Source: Paramecium sonneborni
Lineage: Eukaryota; Ciliophora; Oligohymenophorea; Peniculida; Parameciidae
Length of the DNA stretch: 64,000 nucleotides
Direction: 5' to 3'
NCBI GenBank assembly: GCA_905182985.1
Contig: CAJJDN010000124.1
Location: 286,860 to 350,859 of the forward strand
The notes under the pieces are model-generated. The model was not told where the DNA came from. It was given only the letters and a program-made list of their open reading frames with translations, and ran no database searches. Of the stretch, positions 13,440 through 25,810 are shown one piece after another. Every line of letters begins with the position of its first letter. Position 1 is the stretch's first letter. Position numbers and translations under genes: made by a program.

Positions 13440-13575
13440 GAATAATTATTTGTTTTTGCAATTATTTTATGGAATAATTTTTGTGATTATTTTAAATAAA
13501 AATTTTAAGAAATTTAAATACTTATTTACAAAAAATCAAAAAAATTGGACTTTAAATTTATAAGAAATTAAATTA

Positions 13576-14479
13576 ATGAACTCAATTTAGTAATATGAAA
13601 AGTGTGAAAACTTAGGTTAAGGAACATATGGAAAAGTTTATAAAGGGATCAATAAACTAACTCATGAAATAGTAGCAATAAAAGAAATAATTCTTAGTGA
13701 AGATGAAAAAAAAGAGGGAATTTAATCAACAACATTAAGAGAAATGTCAGTGTTATTATAATTTAGAAAGCATCCTCATATAGTTGAGTATATATCAAAA
13801 ATATTCTAGATTGAAATAGGTGATTTTAGATGACATAGATTATAAATAATATCTGATAATGGAATATATTGATACAGATCTTAGAAAAATGATTGATTAA
13901 AAGAAAATAACAGAACACATCGCAAAAAAGCTACTACTTCATATTTTAAGAGGTCTTTATGCATTACATAGTTAACTTATATTTCATAGAGATCTTAAAC
14001 CTGCTAATATTTTAGTTCAAAATGGAGTAGCTAAATTAGGTGATTTTGGTTTAGCTAAGCCTATAGGTTATCCAATAAATAGAACTCATACTAAAGAAGT
14101 GTAAACTTTATGGTATAGAGCTCCTGAATTACTTTTGGGTCATTTTAAGTATTCACCAGCATTAGATATTTTTTCATTAGGATGCATCTTCTATGAAATG
14201 TTAATTGGAGAAGCATTATTTAAGGGAAATAGTGAAATAGATTAGTTATTCAAAATCTTTTAATTTATGGGTACTCCTTTAGATTGGGATGGCTTTAAAT
14301 CTATGCCTTATTATTCTGCTAGATTTCCATAGTTTAAATCAGAAGCAGATATACATTTATCTAATTACAATATTTCTTAGGAAGCTAAAAATTTATTGTT
14401 AAAAATGTTATAAATCGATAGTACTAAGAGGATTACTGCAAAGGAAGCAATTAATGATATATATTTTTCTATTATTTGA
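13576..14479 (+). CDS. CDK-like serine/threonine protein kinase (CMGC group)
   Basis: ATG at 13576, TGA at 14477-14479, one 22-nt intron (13788-13809). It encodes 293 aa, almost only the kinase domain. All landmarks are present: Gly-rich loop [11 protein letters not shown], Lys in VAIKEI, a PSTAIRE-like helix written [23 protein letters not shown] catalytic loop, GDFGLA (for DFG), the activation segment ending [13 protein letters not shown], and [13 protein letters not shown]. The T-loop Thr before WYRAPE is the usual CDK-activating site. The helix suggests cyclin dependence. No extra N- or C-terminal domain is seen. The next gene begins only 33 bases after the stop. Confidence 0.93.
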
Positions 14480-14512
14480 TTATATATATATATATTTATA
14501 ATAATTAGAATT

Positions 14513-15595
14513 ATGAATTAATAAAATGAAGAGACTATTGATGATTATTTAAGGAGGATCTACAATGAAAAAAAAATGAGTGAAGAAACAAAGGAAAGAA
14601 TAATGAAATCCATTGAAAGATTTGTTAAATTATTAAGATAAATAAAATATCAATCACTTAATCCTCCATTATCAAAGTTATATCATAGTTATTTTGGTTC
14701 ATTGTTGAATGGTTTCGGAACACAATCATCAGATGTTGATTACACAATATTAACAAATTCATATGTAAATGAAAGATAATTCCTTTAATTTACCAAATAA
14801 GAAATTGAAAAAATTATTAAAACAAATAGAAACTATTAAAGATTTGTAATAGAAAGGTTTGTTGATTCTGCTCGTATTCCAGTTATTAACATTAAAGATA
14901 CAATTGAAAATGTAGAATTCGATTTATGTGTTAATAACATACTTGGAGTGATAAATACAAAATTACTTAATTAATATGCTAATCTACATGAAAATGTTAA
15001 AATTGGAGGAACATTATTAAAAATTTGGGGAAAGGCTTAAAAGTTAATAAATTAAAATGATTTTTCTTCTTATTAAATAATTTTAATGTGGATAGCATTT
15101 TTGTAAAGAGAACATAATTTACCAGTCTTACAAGATTAAGAAACAATACGTTTAGCAAATGATTAATCAGGAAAACTATAAATAGCTAGAAGCAAACCTG
15201 GTGATGAATAATCTTAACCTACTGATCGTTTTACAACTGATGTAAGTTTTTTGACAGATTAATAAATTATTAATGAAAAAATGTAAACATGTTCAGTCGG
15301 ATCTTTTAAAATTAGTGAATTATTGAGAGATTTTTGGAAATATTATTAACATCCTGATGGTAAATTTTTTAAAGAAGAATACATAATTTCAATTCATATA
15401 CCTTCAGATAAATTAAATAAAAAATGGGCTATAAATAATAAGTTTTTAACAAAAGATCCTTTTGATATATCACATGATCCTGGATAAAGAGTTAAGAATA
15501 TTGATGAAAGAAGATTGGAAATTTTTGAAAAATCAAAAATAATTATGTAGAAATAACTCTTGTCATCAGTTAAAGAAATATTTTCATCATAATGA
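14513..15595 (+). CDS. Nucleotidyltransferase of the non-canonical poly(A) polymerase / TUTase type
   Basis: Intronless frame of 361 codons, ATG at 14513, TGA at 15593-15595. The polymerase-beta-type active site is visible: FGSLLNGFGTQSSDVDYTIL (G-S motif followed by the paired Asp of D-x-D), with the third carboxylate in VEFDLCVNN. The central PAP-associated region follows (KIGGTLLKIWGKAQKLINQ, SSYQIILMWIAFLQ), then a second half with FKISELLRDFWKYYQHPDGK. This matches Cid1/TUT/Gld2-like enzymes that add A or U to RNA 3' ends, probably in the cytoplasm since no targeting signal is seen. A false partial copy (15856-16819) lies downstream because of the N-flanked duplication. Confidence 0.9.
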
Positions 15596-15629
15596 TAAAT
15601 ATATCATACCATAAATTATATATATATTA

Positions 15630-15854
15630 TCACACTATTGCATTTTCTTAAGGATTGATTGGAGGATCTAATTCTTCAAGTTTAATATGTTTTGATAAAT
15701 CTATAATTTTATTATCTAGATATTTTTTAACACACACAACTGCAATTATTAATAAAAGAACAAAACCTCTAATCTTTTCAAATAAATAATTACATCAATG
15801 CACATCCTCCAATTATAACAAATGTTTAATCTTTTTCATAAAACAAAATTTCTT
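15630..15854 (-). pseudogene. Truncated duplicate of the 3' end of the membrane-protein gene
   Basis: This is the first-copy counterpart of 16854-17078: the TGA, short cytoplasmic tail and transmembrane segment, cut at the N at 15855. It should not be annotated as a separate gene. Confidence 0.85.
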
Positions 15855-15855
15855 N

Positions 15856-16819
15856 ATTAAGATAAATAAAATATCAATCACTTAATCCTCCATTATCAAA
15901 GTTATATCATAGTTATTTTGGTTCATTGTTGAATGGTTTCGGAACACAATCATCAGATGTTGATTACACAATATTAACAAATTCATATGTAAATGAAAGA
16001 TAATTCCTTTAATTTACCAAATAAGAAATTGAAAAAATTATTAAAACAAATAGAAACTATTAAAGATTTGTAATAGAAAGGTTTGTTGATTCTGCTCGTA
16101 TTCCAGTTATTAACATTAAAGATACAATTGAAAATGTAGAATTCGATTTATGTGTTAATAACATACTTGGAGTGATAAATACAAAATTACTTAATTAATA
16201 TGCTAATCTACATGAAAATGTTAAAATTGGAGGAACATTATTAAAAATTTGGGGAAAGGCTTAAAAGTTAATAAATTAAAATGATTTTTCTTCTTATTAA
16301 ATAATTTTAATGTGGATAGCATTTTTGTAAAGAGAACATAATTTACCAGTCTTACAAGATTAAGAAACAATACGTTTAGCAAATGATTAATCAGGAAAAC
16401 TATAAATAGCTAGAAGCAAACCTGGTGATGAATAATCTTAACCTACTGATCGTTTTACAACTGATGTAAGTTTTTTGACAGATTAATAAATTATTAATGA
16501 AAAAATGTAAACATGTTCAGTCGGATCTTTTAAAATTAGTGAATTATTGAGAGATTTTTGGAAATATTATTAACATCCTGATGGTAAATTTTTTAAAGAA
16601 GAATACATAATTTCAATTCATATACCTTCAGATAAATTAAATAAAAAATGGGCTATAAATAATAAGTTTTTAACAAAAGATCCTTTTGATATATCACATG
16701 ATCCTGGATAAAGAGTTAAGAATATTGATGAAAGAAGATTGGAAATTTTTGAAAAATCAAAAATAATTATGTAGAAATAACTCTTGTCATCAGTTAAAGA
16801 AATATTTTCATCATAATGA
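15856..16819 (+). pseudogene. Truncated duplicate of the nucleotidyltransferase gene
   Basis: Identical to 14632-15595 but lacks the first ~40 codons and starts abruptly at the N. It still contains the catalytic GSLLNGFG and SSDVDY motifs, so automatic annotation would likely call a second gene here. Most likely an assembly duplicate. Confidence 0.85.
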
Positions 16820-16853
16820 TAAATATATCATACCATAAATTATATATATATTA

Positions 16854-18460
16854 TCACACTATTGCATTTTCTTAAGGATTGATTGGAGGATCTAATTCTT
16901 CAAGTTTAATATGTTTTGATAAATCTATAATTTTATTATCTAGATATTTTTTAACACACACAACTGCAATTATTAATAAAAGAACAAAACCTCTAATCTT
17001 TTCAAATAAATAATTACATCAATGCACATCCTCCAATTATAACAAATGTTTAATCTTTTTCATAAAACAAAATTTCTTTTCCTACCAAAGTAAAATTATG
17101 CATAATTACACATTATTAAAATGAGGAATATTCATTTTCTTTTACTTTTGAAGGACAATTAGTAGAATTCATTTTCAAATAATATTACAGAGTATTCGAA
17201 GTAATTGGTTTACATTATAACCAAGGAGAAATTGATTTTATTGAAAATATTGAAAGTTATTAGCTTGAAATTCCTACAATAAAAGATTATTTATATGATA
17301 AAGATGTCTTTGAAAATGGATCTTATTCTATAGCATTTTTTGAATATGAAGTAGATTCCCATTTTCTAAATTCTTCAACATTCATAAGATCTATATCTTA
17401 AAAAAATAAAGGAATTTCACTATCAATTTTAAATTTATTATAAACAGAATGATAAATAACTCTATGATTCTCTTCTCCAATTAATATAGCTACATGTTCT
17501 CCAACCCAAACATCATAAATTTCCATATCTTTAGAATATATTTTATTAAAATAGTAATTATCTTCATCCACTAAAACTTCAAGTGCATAAGGAATTCTAT
17601 CAGTTGTTTCAGCAATCAAGAAAAAAGTATTTTCATAAAAATCAAACTATATACAATTTTGTAAAGCAATCATAAAACCTGTATCAATATATTCTCCTAT
17701 TGACAATATCTTATAAGCTAAAAGACCAACAGATTTATCTAACAAATATAAAATTGTTGATTCAGCATTTGTTCTAACTGACACTATTTCCTTTCCTGCA
17801 GTAAAAGATGTAAATCTTACTAAACTTGATTCTGTAAACTGATAAACTTCAACCATGTTGGTACCATATATTAGATACAGTGCATTCAATTTTTCATCAA
17901 AATATATTCTTGTCGGAAAATTAACTTAATTTTGGGAATTCTTTTCCAATTCAATAAGTTTGAATTTGGATTCTTTATATAAAAAGGCAGAATCTTAGCC
18001 AAATACAGCACATGTTTTATTTAAACAAGCAATATGATGCTCTGAACTATTTCCATGTGTAGTATGTATGCTTTTTAGAGTTAAATCATTTACTGTTCTA
18101 TCAAGCATATTAAGGTCAATTTCAAAAGTAAGTATCGAATTATCGCTTCTTGTAACAAATACAAAATTATCATCAACATACATATTAGTAAAAAAGGCAT
18201 TATTAGTTTGGGCTGATTTATTTACTAAATGTTTATAAATCAACCTTCTTTCATACTAATTGCACCCAGGTAATGTAAATGGATCTAATGTTACATTTGG
18301 ATGAATAGGAATATATTTTCCATCTTAGATTTCTCCAAGCTCCATTGAGTATACTCCAGGATAGCTTGGGAAATATAAATTGTTACTGATTACCTATTGT
18401 ATTAAAGAAGTAGTGTTGAATTAATATTTGGAGAATAGAATGTGTGAGGAATCTATTCAT
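16854..18460 (-). CDS. Type I single-pass membrane protein, unknown
   Basis: ATG at 18460, TGA at 16854-16856. Two introns (18365-18386, 22 nt; 16993-17017, 25 nt) give exactly 520 codons. A moderately hydrophobic N-terminus (FLTHSILQILIQHYFFNT) may be a signal peptide. A ~440-residue probably lumenal region follows with beta-rich stretches (MYVDDNFVFVTRSDNSILTF, YLIYGTNMVEVYQF) and a few Cys, then one strong transmembrane helix near the C-terminus (IGFVLLLIIAVVCVKKYL, split by the second intron) and a ~25-residue tail. The repeated beta strands could form a propeller, but this is not shown. It diverges from the TLDc gene with 77 bases between starts. The stop is 34 bases from the nucleotidyltransferase stop, tail to tail. 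Confidence 0.8.
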
Positions 18461-18537
18461 AGAGGTGTTTTATGCTTGGAGAGAAGATTCTCTAAGTAAA
18501 GACCACCTATAATAATATTAATAACATAAAAAATATA

Positions 18538-20344
18538 ATGGGATGCAATGAATCACGTAAAGAGAATAAGATCTCATTAAATGAGGTGGTGTTAGATAAA
18601 CTACGTCGCTTATTTGATAGATTACGAACTAGATATCGAGAGTAAATATAATTCGTTTTTCTTTAGAACTGCAACAACAGACTATATTTGTTAAGAAAGT
18701 TTGGAGTACCTATGTGATGGTAACCCAAGTTTGGGAGGAAAACTATATTAGTTCATGTTGAAGCATTCTACAAATCAGAAGGTTGATTTTGAGAACTTCA
18801 TTCCAATAGTAGAAATCCTAATTGAAGAACCTAGTTCTTATCATTTATAGGGATACAGATCACTTGATAAGATGGAGATCTTTTTCCTTATTAGTTTGTA
18901 AAGACTATCAATAGATGATCCTGAATTCAAAGACTCTAATGTATCATACTTGGAGGCCCTTTAATTTCTCCAAGATGTTGAGTATATATCTCTCAGATCA
19001 GGTTTGGCATTGAGTTCAAAATTCACTCCTGATGAATCAGTTGCTCGATCAATATTGAGTGCTGTATATCCAAACAGTTCAGGTGCTGTCAAATGGTGGA
19101 GTCTAGTACTTTTCTTTAAGTAACTATTCCCTCATTTAACGGAATAAGTTAAGCAATACTTTACAATGTTATTTTTGAGTGTATAACAATAGAAATTGTA
19201 AGCAAGGTATGAAATGTAATTAAATCAGATTTACAAAACCATCATATTTGCTTAATGGTCCATAATACATATACTTAGGACTTGGAAATGCATATATAAA
19301 GTCATCTAGTCAAGTAAATTTGTTATGGAGCAATGCTATATCTGGTTGGAATTTTGAATCTTTATACAGAGCTTTATTATCATTTGATGGTCCAACAGTT
19401 TTTTTATTAAAATTTAGTAATGATTCTGATGAGTCGATTGTGGGAGCATTTTAGAAGAAGAAATGGATAGATTCAGGATTATATTAAGGAAATGAGGAGA
19501 GTTATTTATTTTAATTGATTCCAAAATTCAAAGTATTTGCAGCAAGTCGTTTTAAAAGAACATTTCCTAATGAGAGTGATTAGAATACATAAAATTATTC
19601 ATACTTACATTATTTTGGAGAAGGTATAGGAGATTATAAAGGTTTGAATGAAGTAGCCCCTTCAGGAGTAGGATTTGGAGGAGCAAATAATAAATTTAGA
19701 TTATGGATAGATGGTTAAGATATGTAAAGAAAAAGTTATGTAACAGCAGAAGATGAGACATATAAAAAAGGTGTAATAATGAATATTATTTAGGTTCATT
19801 AATAAATCCAGTATTGAAAGAATATAAGTTAACATATGCTGAAGTGTGGAGTGTTGGAAAGGAAGTGGATATTTTAAGCACTTAATTATTAATAGAGAAA
19901 GCTAATTATTTAGAATCTCATTATTTAAGATCATCAATGAGAGTATAAAAGGAAATGATTGGTTTAATGAAAGTACCTTTAAATATGGAGGAAGATTAAT
20001 AATAATAAGCAAGATTATCTGGTGTATCTAAATCTCACATTAGAACATCATCTGCGATTTAATAATCAAGAAAAGCTTAGATTTTAGATATGGTAGATCC
20101 TTAGGCAGTTCAACCAAATTACTAATCTAATTAAAGAAATACTTAGACCTCATTAGCTAGAAGTAAAACATCTAAGAGTTATATTCAATAATAAGCAGCA
20201 TAGATTTAAGAGGATGGAGTAGAAGAGACAGGGTTTGGAGCAACAACATTATTTAGAGGAAGTGCTCCTCCTGAATAACCATAAGAACCAGATGTTGGTT
20301 ATGGCGCTACATAACTTATTAGAAGTTCATATTAAAAGGAATGA
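18538..20344 (+). CDS. TLDc-domain protein with N-myristoylation-type start (MEAK7-like)
   Basis: ATG at 18538, TGA at 20342-20344. Introns at 18642-18666, 19207-19228 and 19771-19793 leave 579 codons. The start MGCNESRK fits N-myristoylation plus Cys acylation. After a ~190-residue helical region comes a TLDc domain: SSQVNLLWSNAISGWNFESL, SFDGPTVFLLKF, VGAFQKKKW, ESYLFQLIPKF, GVGFGGANNKFRLWID, then TYKKGSLINP and YAEVWSVG. Myristoylated start plus middle helical region plus TLDc is the layout of MEAK7/TLDC1 proteins, lysosome-associated in animals. The C-terminal ~130 residues are Gln/Ser-rich with two short similar motifs (GFGATTLFRGS and GYGATQLIRSS). TLDc proteins can also bind V-ATPase. 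Confidence 0.88.
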
Positions 20345-20396
20345 ATGACATTCATTTATCAATAAAATACACAAATTAATATTCACATCTTTATAT

Positions 20397-21584
20397 TCAA
20401 TATAATAATGATTATGATACTGATTCAGAATCTGAACTATTATGAGATGATCCTGGAGGTTTCTCTATTTAAGGTTTAATCTTATTCATATGGAATATTG
20501 ATTTCCTTTCTTACTTTTTAAAATTCAAAGGAATCTATTAAGAAGATTATTAAGTTTTTATATATTTCGATGATCTTACTATTTATTCTTCTGTATGCTT
20601 AAAATTCATCTTTATGTACTACAACGATTTCGATCTACATCTTAAGACTTTTAATTCTTTCTGTTTCCTCTAATTGTGTTATCCTTTCAATTACTTACTT
20701 ATTTATTAAAACATATTATTTATCAATTCATCTGCCGTCTCTTGATTCTAAGGCATATTTGTATCTGAATTCCTTCTCCCATTCACTCTTTAATGAATCA
20801 ATTTCATTGAAGGTATCGATACTCTAGATTTATGTGTATTCTATAAAAACTTTTCTACCTTCTTATCTAATTTATTCTATTATTTTCTCTTCATCTCATC
20901 TTAAATCTTCTACATTTATTTCAATTTATTCTCTTCACTCTCTTTATGTAATATTCTATCATATAAACTATCCCAATATTTCACTCCAAATATTCTACTT
21001 CTCAACTCTCTCTACAATCTAAATGCAGGATAACATATAAATGGAATCTATTATTATATCTTTCTAAACTATTCCAAACTTATCTTATCAGGTCTCTCTA
21101 TATCTAATAACTCCACAGCTTTCATGTAATTATAATAAAATATTTTCTTACCATTCCTTTTCTATACTAAAAAATTCATTAAGTCTTTCTTTGAAATAAA
21201 ATTATCATGATCACTGTCTAACATTTAAAAAACATAAGCAACTACGCTATCTTTTTTATACAAACAATATAAACTAATCGCAGGTAACCATTCTGAAAAA
21301 CTTACTTTTTATTCAACTTCCTTCTCTATTAATTAAAATAAGTATTCAATATTAGGACTAACTACACTATTACATTCTTCATCTAAAAATTCAAAGAAGT
21401 TTTATTAACTTATATATCCTGTACCCATTGTATCCATTTTACGAAATATTTTATGCAAATTAGAAACATCTGCTTAAGTAAATAAAAACTTCCTCTAAAT
21501 ATATCCAATCCTTGAATTTGTCGAAATTACTATCTATTCATCTGCTTCTGTTGTTGTAAATAATTTCTATGTAATTTATCCCAT
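20397..21584 (-). CDS. EF-hand calcium-binding protein with basic tail
   Basis: Intronless frame of 396 codons, ATG at 21584, TGA at 20397-20399. The start MGQITQK is a plausible N-myristoylation signal. Two EF-hand loops are visible: DTMGTGYISQQNFFEF (about residue 65) and DSDHDNFISKKDLMNF (about residue 140). Further helices (DIERPDKISLEQFRKI) look like a decayed third hand. From ~residue 190 the protein becomes a basic, Gln/Lys/Ser-rich tail (RKQQNKLDKKVEKFLQ). This suggests a membrane-tethered calcium sensor; target unknown. It is tail to tail with the TLDc gene, 52 bases apart. Confidence 0.85.
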
Positions 21585-22865
21585 TTCTTATATTTATTAT
21601 TAAATATATAAAAAATCACTACAATAATAATTATTAATATCCTATGTCTAATCTACATATATAACAAAGCTTATATGATAATTATTATAAAATCTTTGAA
21701 GTTACATTACTTGTATAACTAAATTTATTACTTTATTTTTTAAATTCTTTCCCCAAATCATTTACTTAAATAGATATCAATTCTATAAAAAAGAAAAGAT
21801 CAATTTTATCACTTCAACCTTTTTAATCTCACTTTTTAGAGATTTAATAATTCTAATTTTTTGTTTTTTGATGAAAAATAAATATATAAAATAAAAATTC
21901 CATCTGGTTTTTGTTATTCATATATTAAAATTACAAAATATTCCAATAAAATAAACTCATGTTTAATTCATATCAATTTAAATAAATAACAATTAGTATA
22001 TAATGAAAGAAAAATTTATAAGTTCTAAAAGTTTCTTATATTTTTTTAAATTTCACTTTAGAAGAGAAATACAAAATCTATAAGGTATTTTTGAGATGAA
22101 AAATATTAAGTTATTATTCATTAAAATGGATTTGAGAAATCTCTTTTTTTTCAAGAATCTTACTAGAAAATTTTTAAATGAAATTGCTTCTTCCTATAAT
22201 TATAATCATATATAATTTCTCAAAGAAATTCATCTCATATAATTTAAGAATAACATTAAATTAAATAAGAAATTTAAGTAAAATTTAAAAAAAGTCATTT
22301 AACCCTTCTTATATAATAACAATCAAAATCCAAAAAATTATTCTTCTGTTTTTTGCTAATTTGATTAAAATAATATTTGTCAGTTAATAACATTCAAAAA
22401 AATTGGTTTTGCACAGAAATATTCCAAATCAATACAATAATCTAAAAAAATTAATTGTTTCAAATTTATATCATTTTATGAATGCAAATTTCTTTTAAAC
22501 TTTAATTTCAAATTTTCATATTTTAAAAATCTTATTCCTCTAAATCAATAAAAATTTTATCTAAAATTAAAGGTTTCTTTATTAATAAATTTGATCTAAT
22601 ATAAAAAAATTGATTTTTATAATAAGAATCTTTAAAAATTGTAAATTTTATATTTATTCTTAAATGTAAAAACTTACAGCTCGATTTCAATATTATGTTT
22701 AATTGAAAATAAAATTTAATTTTCTTCTAAAGTATATATATAAATATTTTTAAAAATATTTAAAAGTCTAATTAAAATAGAATTTAATTTATTCAATAAA
22801 AAAATAAATATATATAATGATAGAAATTCATTAAATAGTCGATACTATTTAACACAACTTCAACT
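21585..22865. other. Long A/T-rich intergenic gap
   Basis: About 1.28 kb between divergent genes. Homopolymer-rich A/T sequence with frequent TGA in all six frames. No gene, RNA gene or repeat was recognised. Confidence 0.4.
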
Positions 22866-24660
22866 ATGGAAATGTAAACAAACTAAATTTTATGGTAGCA
22901 AAAAGACTTAATTTTAGATGTCTTCATTTTAGGAAGTTTATTCAAACAAAACAAGAAGGAAAATAAAGTTCAATTTAAACATCATTTTGATCTAATTAAA
23001 ACTCTAAGAGAATAAATAAATCTACAAATAATAAGTAGCGATAGAGTCTTCGAATTATTTGACTAATATTATGAAAAGGATCAAGATGTAAATAAAAAAT
23101 AGAAATTTCTAGATTTTTTATTTGTTCTAAGAGTTAAAGCAAGAAAGATAAAGAGAACTTAGGAATGATAATTCTAAATAAATAGTAAATGATTAAAAAG
23201 TAAAGAAGATTGAATAATAAACTTAATAGAATTAACATTAATTATAGTAATTATAAAAAGTTGAAATGAATTAAATAGAGCAGAAGGGATAATTTAATTA
23301 AGAAACAAATGAATAATTCTTATAAGATTAAGTGTAAATTGATAATGATTTAGAAGATTATAAAATTGCACTTTAGCTGTAAAAATAGTATATAATTTGT
23401 TTATCAGTAGATTTGATGATGAAACTAACTAGGAAACTTAATAAGTTAAATAGCTAAATTTATATCTATTAAATTAGCAACAAGATAAGCAAATATAATG
23501 TTCAATATGTTTAGATATAATAGAATTTAGTTAAATAATTATGTTAACTTGCATCCATTAATTCCACCATGAATGTATTAATTAACATTGTTTAACTCAA
23601 ATTTAATCAAGATCATTTCCTATAATTTGCCCTATCATTGAATGCAAAGAAAATATAAATTATTCTGATCTAAAAGAAATATTAGAAGACAAAGCTTTAT
23701 AAACATATTAAAAATTTACATTTTAATAATATGTTGATACTCATAGTGATGAAGTATTTATATTTTCTATATCAGTATTCTTGGTGTCCAACTCCTGATT
23801 GTTAATATGTATTTATTGCTGGATCACCTTAATTCAATTGCCCTGTTTGTAATAAAGAATATTGTTTAAGTTGCAAGGTCGAATATCATTAAAATCTTAC
23901 TTGTTAAGAATATATTGAAAATTAGAAAAGATAATAACTCAATGCTAATCCTATTCCATATAATTAAAATAATCTTCCTTCTAATAATTATCATTTTTAG
24001 ATAAAATAATAAAATCCTTAAATGATCTAGATAAATTAAAAGACAAATAAATTGTTTTAAAATAATTAGAATACATAATTATCTTCAAAACCACTAAATA
24101 ATTTTACTAATTCTACGTTAATAAATTAAAGCTTTTAGATAAACTAAAATAATTATAACCAGTAAAACTTAATTAATCAATAAAGTGTTTAACAATTGTA
24201 ATAAATTAATAGAGATTAATAATTTTTATTTTAAAATAAATATTAAACTTTGAATAAAAACGTTAATGTATCATAATAATTCATTAATATATAACACTAA
24301 TTTAATAATACAAACAATTTGAAAAAGAATAATAATTAGTAGCAAATATAATTTCTCCCCTAGCCTAAAGTTATGTAATTTCAACAACACAACAATATTT
24401 AGACTAGAACTTTTTAAAATTAAATATAAATCAATAATAATTATGTTGATATTAATTAATAGTTGAATTCAAAATAATTAGATGATTAATTTACTAATTT
24501 AATGATGATATCAAAATGTAAATAGTGTCCAAATTGTAAAAGTTGGGTTGAGAAGTCATCAGGATGTGATCACATGACGTGTAGGTGTAAATTTTAATTT
24601 TGCTATGCTTGTGGAGGAGTATATTTAAAGTGTGCTTGTATTAATAAGCTTTTCATTTGA
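22866..24660 (+). CDS. RBR-type E3 ubiquitin ligase (RING1-IBR-RING2)
   Basis: ATG at 22866 (in-frame TGA upstream), TGA at 24658-24660. Introns are 23088-23112, 23388-23410 (or ending at 23407) and 23754-23775, leaving 575 codons. The N-terminal ~170 residues are helical and Gln-rich. RING1 starts at CSICLDIIEF with Cys/His spacing CIHQFHHEC. The IBR has YSWCPTPDCQY and CPVCNKEYCLSCK. RING2 at the C-terminus reads QCPNCKSWVEKSSGCDHMTC then FCYACGG; the Cys of SSGCDHM is the expected thioester-forming catalytic residue. Unusually, a Gln/Asn-rich stretch of roughly 200 residues separates IBR from RING2, far longer than the usual short linker. Confidence 0.9.
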
Positions 24661-24997
24661 TTAAAATATTTTATAGTTTTTATAAAATTATAATTTTATT
24701 AATTTATTATGATTTAAATCTTAATTAAAATAGCATAAATTATGAATTAATATATTTTCTCTTTAAATGTTTATTAAAAAGAATTTGCCAATAAGGTATA
24801 TCTTATGTTTTAATGTAAAAATTTGTTAATATTTTTCAGTTAATAATATTATGATTTTTTTAAGAAAAATAGGTTAGAATTTATACTCCTCTGCTTATTT
24901 ATCTATTCTTCTAGTCTTATTCAAAAAAACCTTATTTACTCTATAAAGAAAAATAAATAAGCTCATTTTGTTTGATGATTTTTTTATCATATTAAGG
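24661..24997. other. Intergenic gap
   Basis: About 340 A/T-rich bases between the RBR gene and the kinase-like locus. Nothing recognised. Confidence 0.35.
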
Positions 24998-25810
24998 ATG
25001 GCAGCATCATTCTGTAAGTTTCCTTCAATTAATAAACTCAAAAAAATAATCGAATGGATGGTTTCTTGTTACTTTGAAGATAAAAGAGAGAAATAATATA
25101 ATAGTATATATGAGTTTGAGTTTATCTGAAATTTGATTTAGGAGGTTTTGAGACAAAGATCAAAATTATAATAATAATTATAAATTAACTAATATCTATT
25201 TTAATTTAATAATTTACCATTATTTTATTATGAGTTTAAAATAAATTATTCTAAAATATAATATGACATTGATACTGGTAATAGATTGTGATATCTTGTA
25301 ACAATATTGTTATATTTCGATTAATCTAAATTCTTTTAATAATAAAGTATTTTATAAATAGAAACGATTTTAATAAAACTAGGCTATTTAAATTAAATCT
25401 ATCTTACATCCCCTAGAATTTTTGATAGACAATTTAATAGAAAAATATTCAATATTAGCTTGCTTGAATTTATTCAAATATAATAATAGTAATTATATCT
25501 GGTCTGATAAAGAATATTCATCTATTTTTAATGATGGTATTATAAAGATTCAGAAAAATTATAATTCATTTTTTATATTATCAATCATCAAGAGGAAATT
25601 TCAAGAAATTTTCACTAGATTTTTGATATTTTAGATGATTAAGATGTTTATGAATTTTTATCAATATATTGTCTAAATTATGATAGATAAATAACCAAAA
25701 AAATTCATCTATTTACTTAAAGATAAAATAATAATCTTATCTGAACTTGAAAAATAATTATATGAGTTATCTTTTAAGAATTAAATATACAGAAATTTAT
25801 TTAAATTAAT
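24998..25810 (+). pseudogene. Interrupted coding stretch in frame with the downstream kinase-like gene
   Basis: From ATG at 24998 the frame stays in register with the ATG at 25811 (813 bases, 271 codons) but contains seven TGA codons (25127, 25289, 25505, 25532, 25742, 25748, 25763). Segments between them look coding by codon choice and composition, e.g. ILIKLGYLNQIYLTSPRIF and FHQIFDILDDQDVYEFLSIY. At two places a neighbouring frame reads better (SDKEYSSIFNDG, LSELEKQLYELS), suggesting paired indels. No normal introns repair it. Best read as a decayed N-terminal part of the kinase-like gene; a chance open-looking frame is possible since TGA is expected about this often in random sequence of this composition. 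Confidence 0.4.

Larger units (their letters stand above)
14632..17078. repeat. Direct duplication of 1,223 bp around a single N (probable assembly artefact)
   Basis: 14632-15854 and 15856-17078 appear identical base for base (offset 1224) and are separated only by the N at 15855. The copy boundaries coincide exactly with the N, as expected when two contigs with an unmerged overlap are joined. The duplicated unit contains most of the nucleotidyltransferase and the 3' end of the convergent membrane-protein gene. Confidence 0.9.

Noticed and set aside
24998..25810. Programmed frameshifting or TGA-as-Trp decoding to extend the kinase-like gene upstream.
   Set aside because: Seven TGA in 271 codons is close to the chance rate for this base composition, and two segments read better in another frame; decay is simpler.
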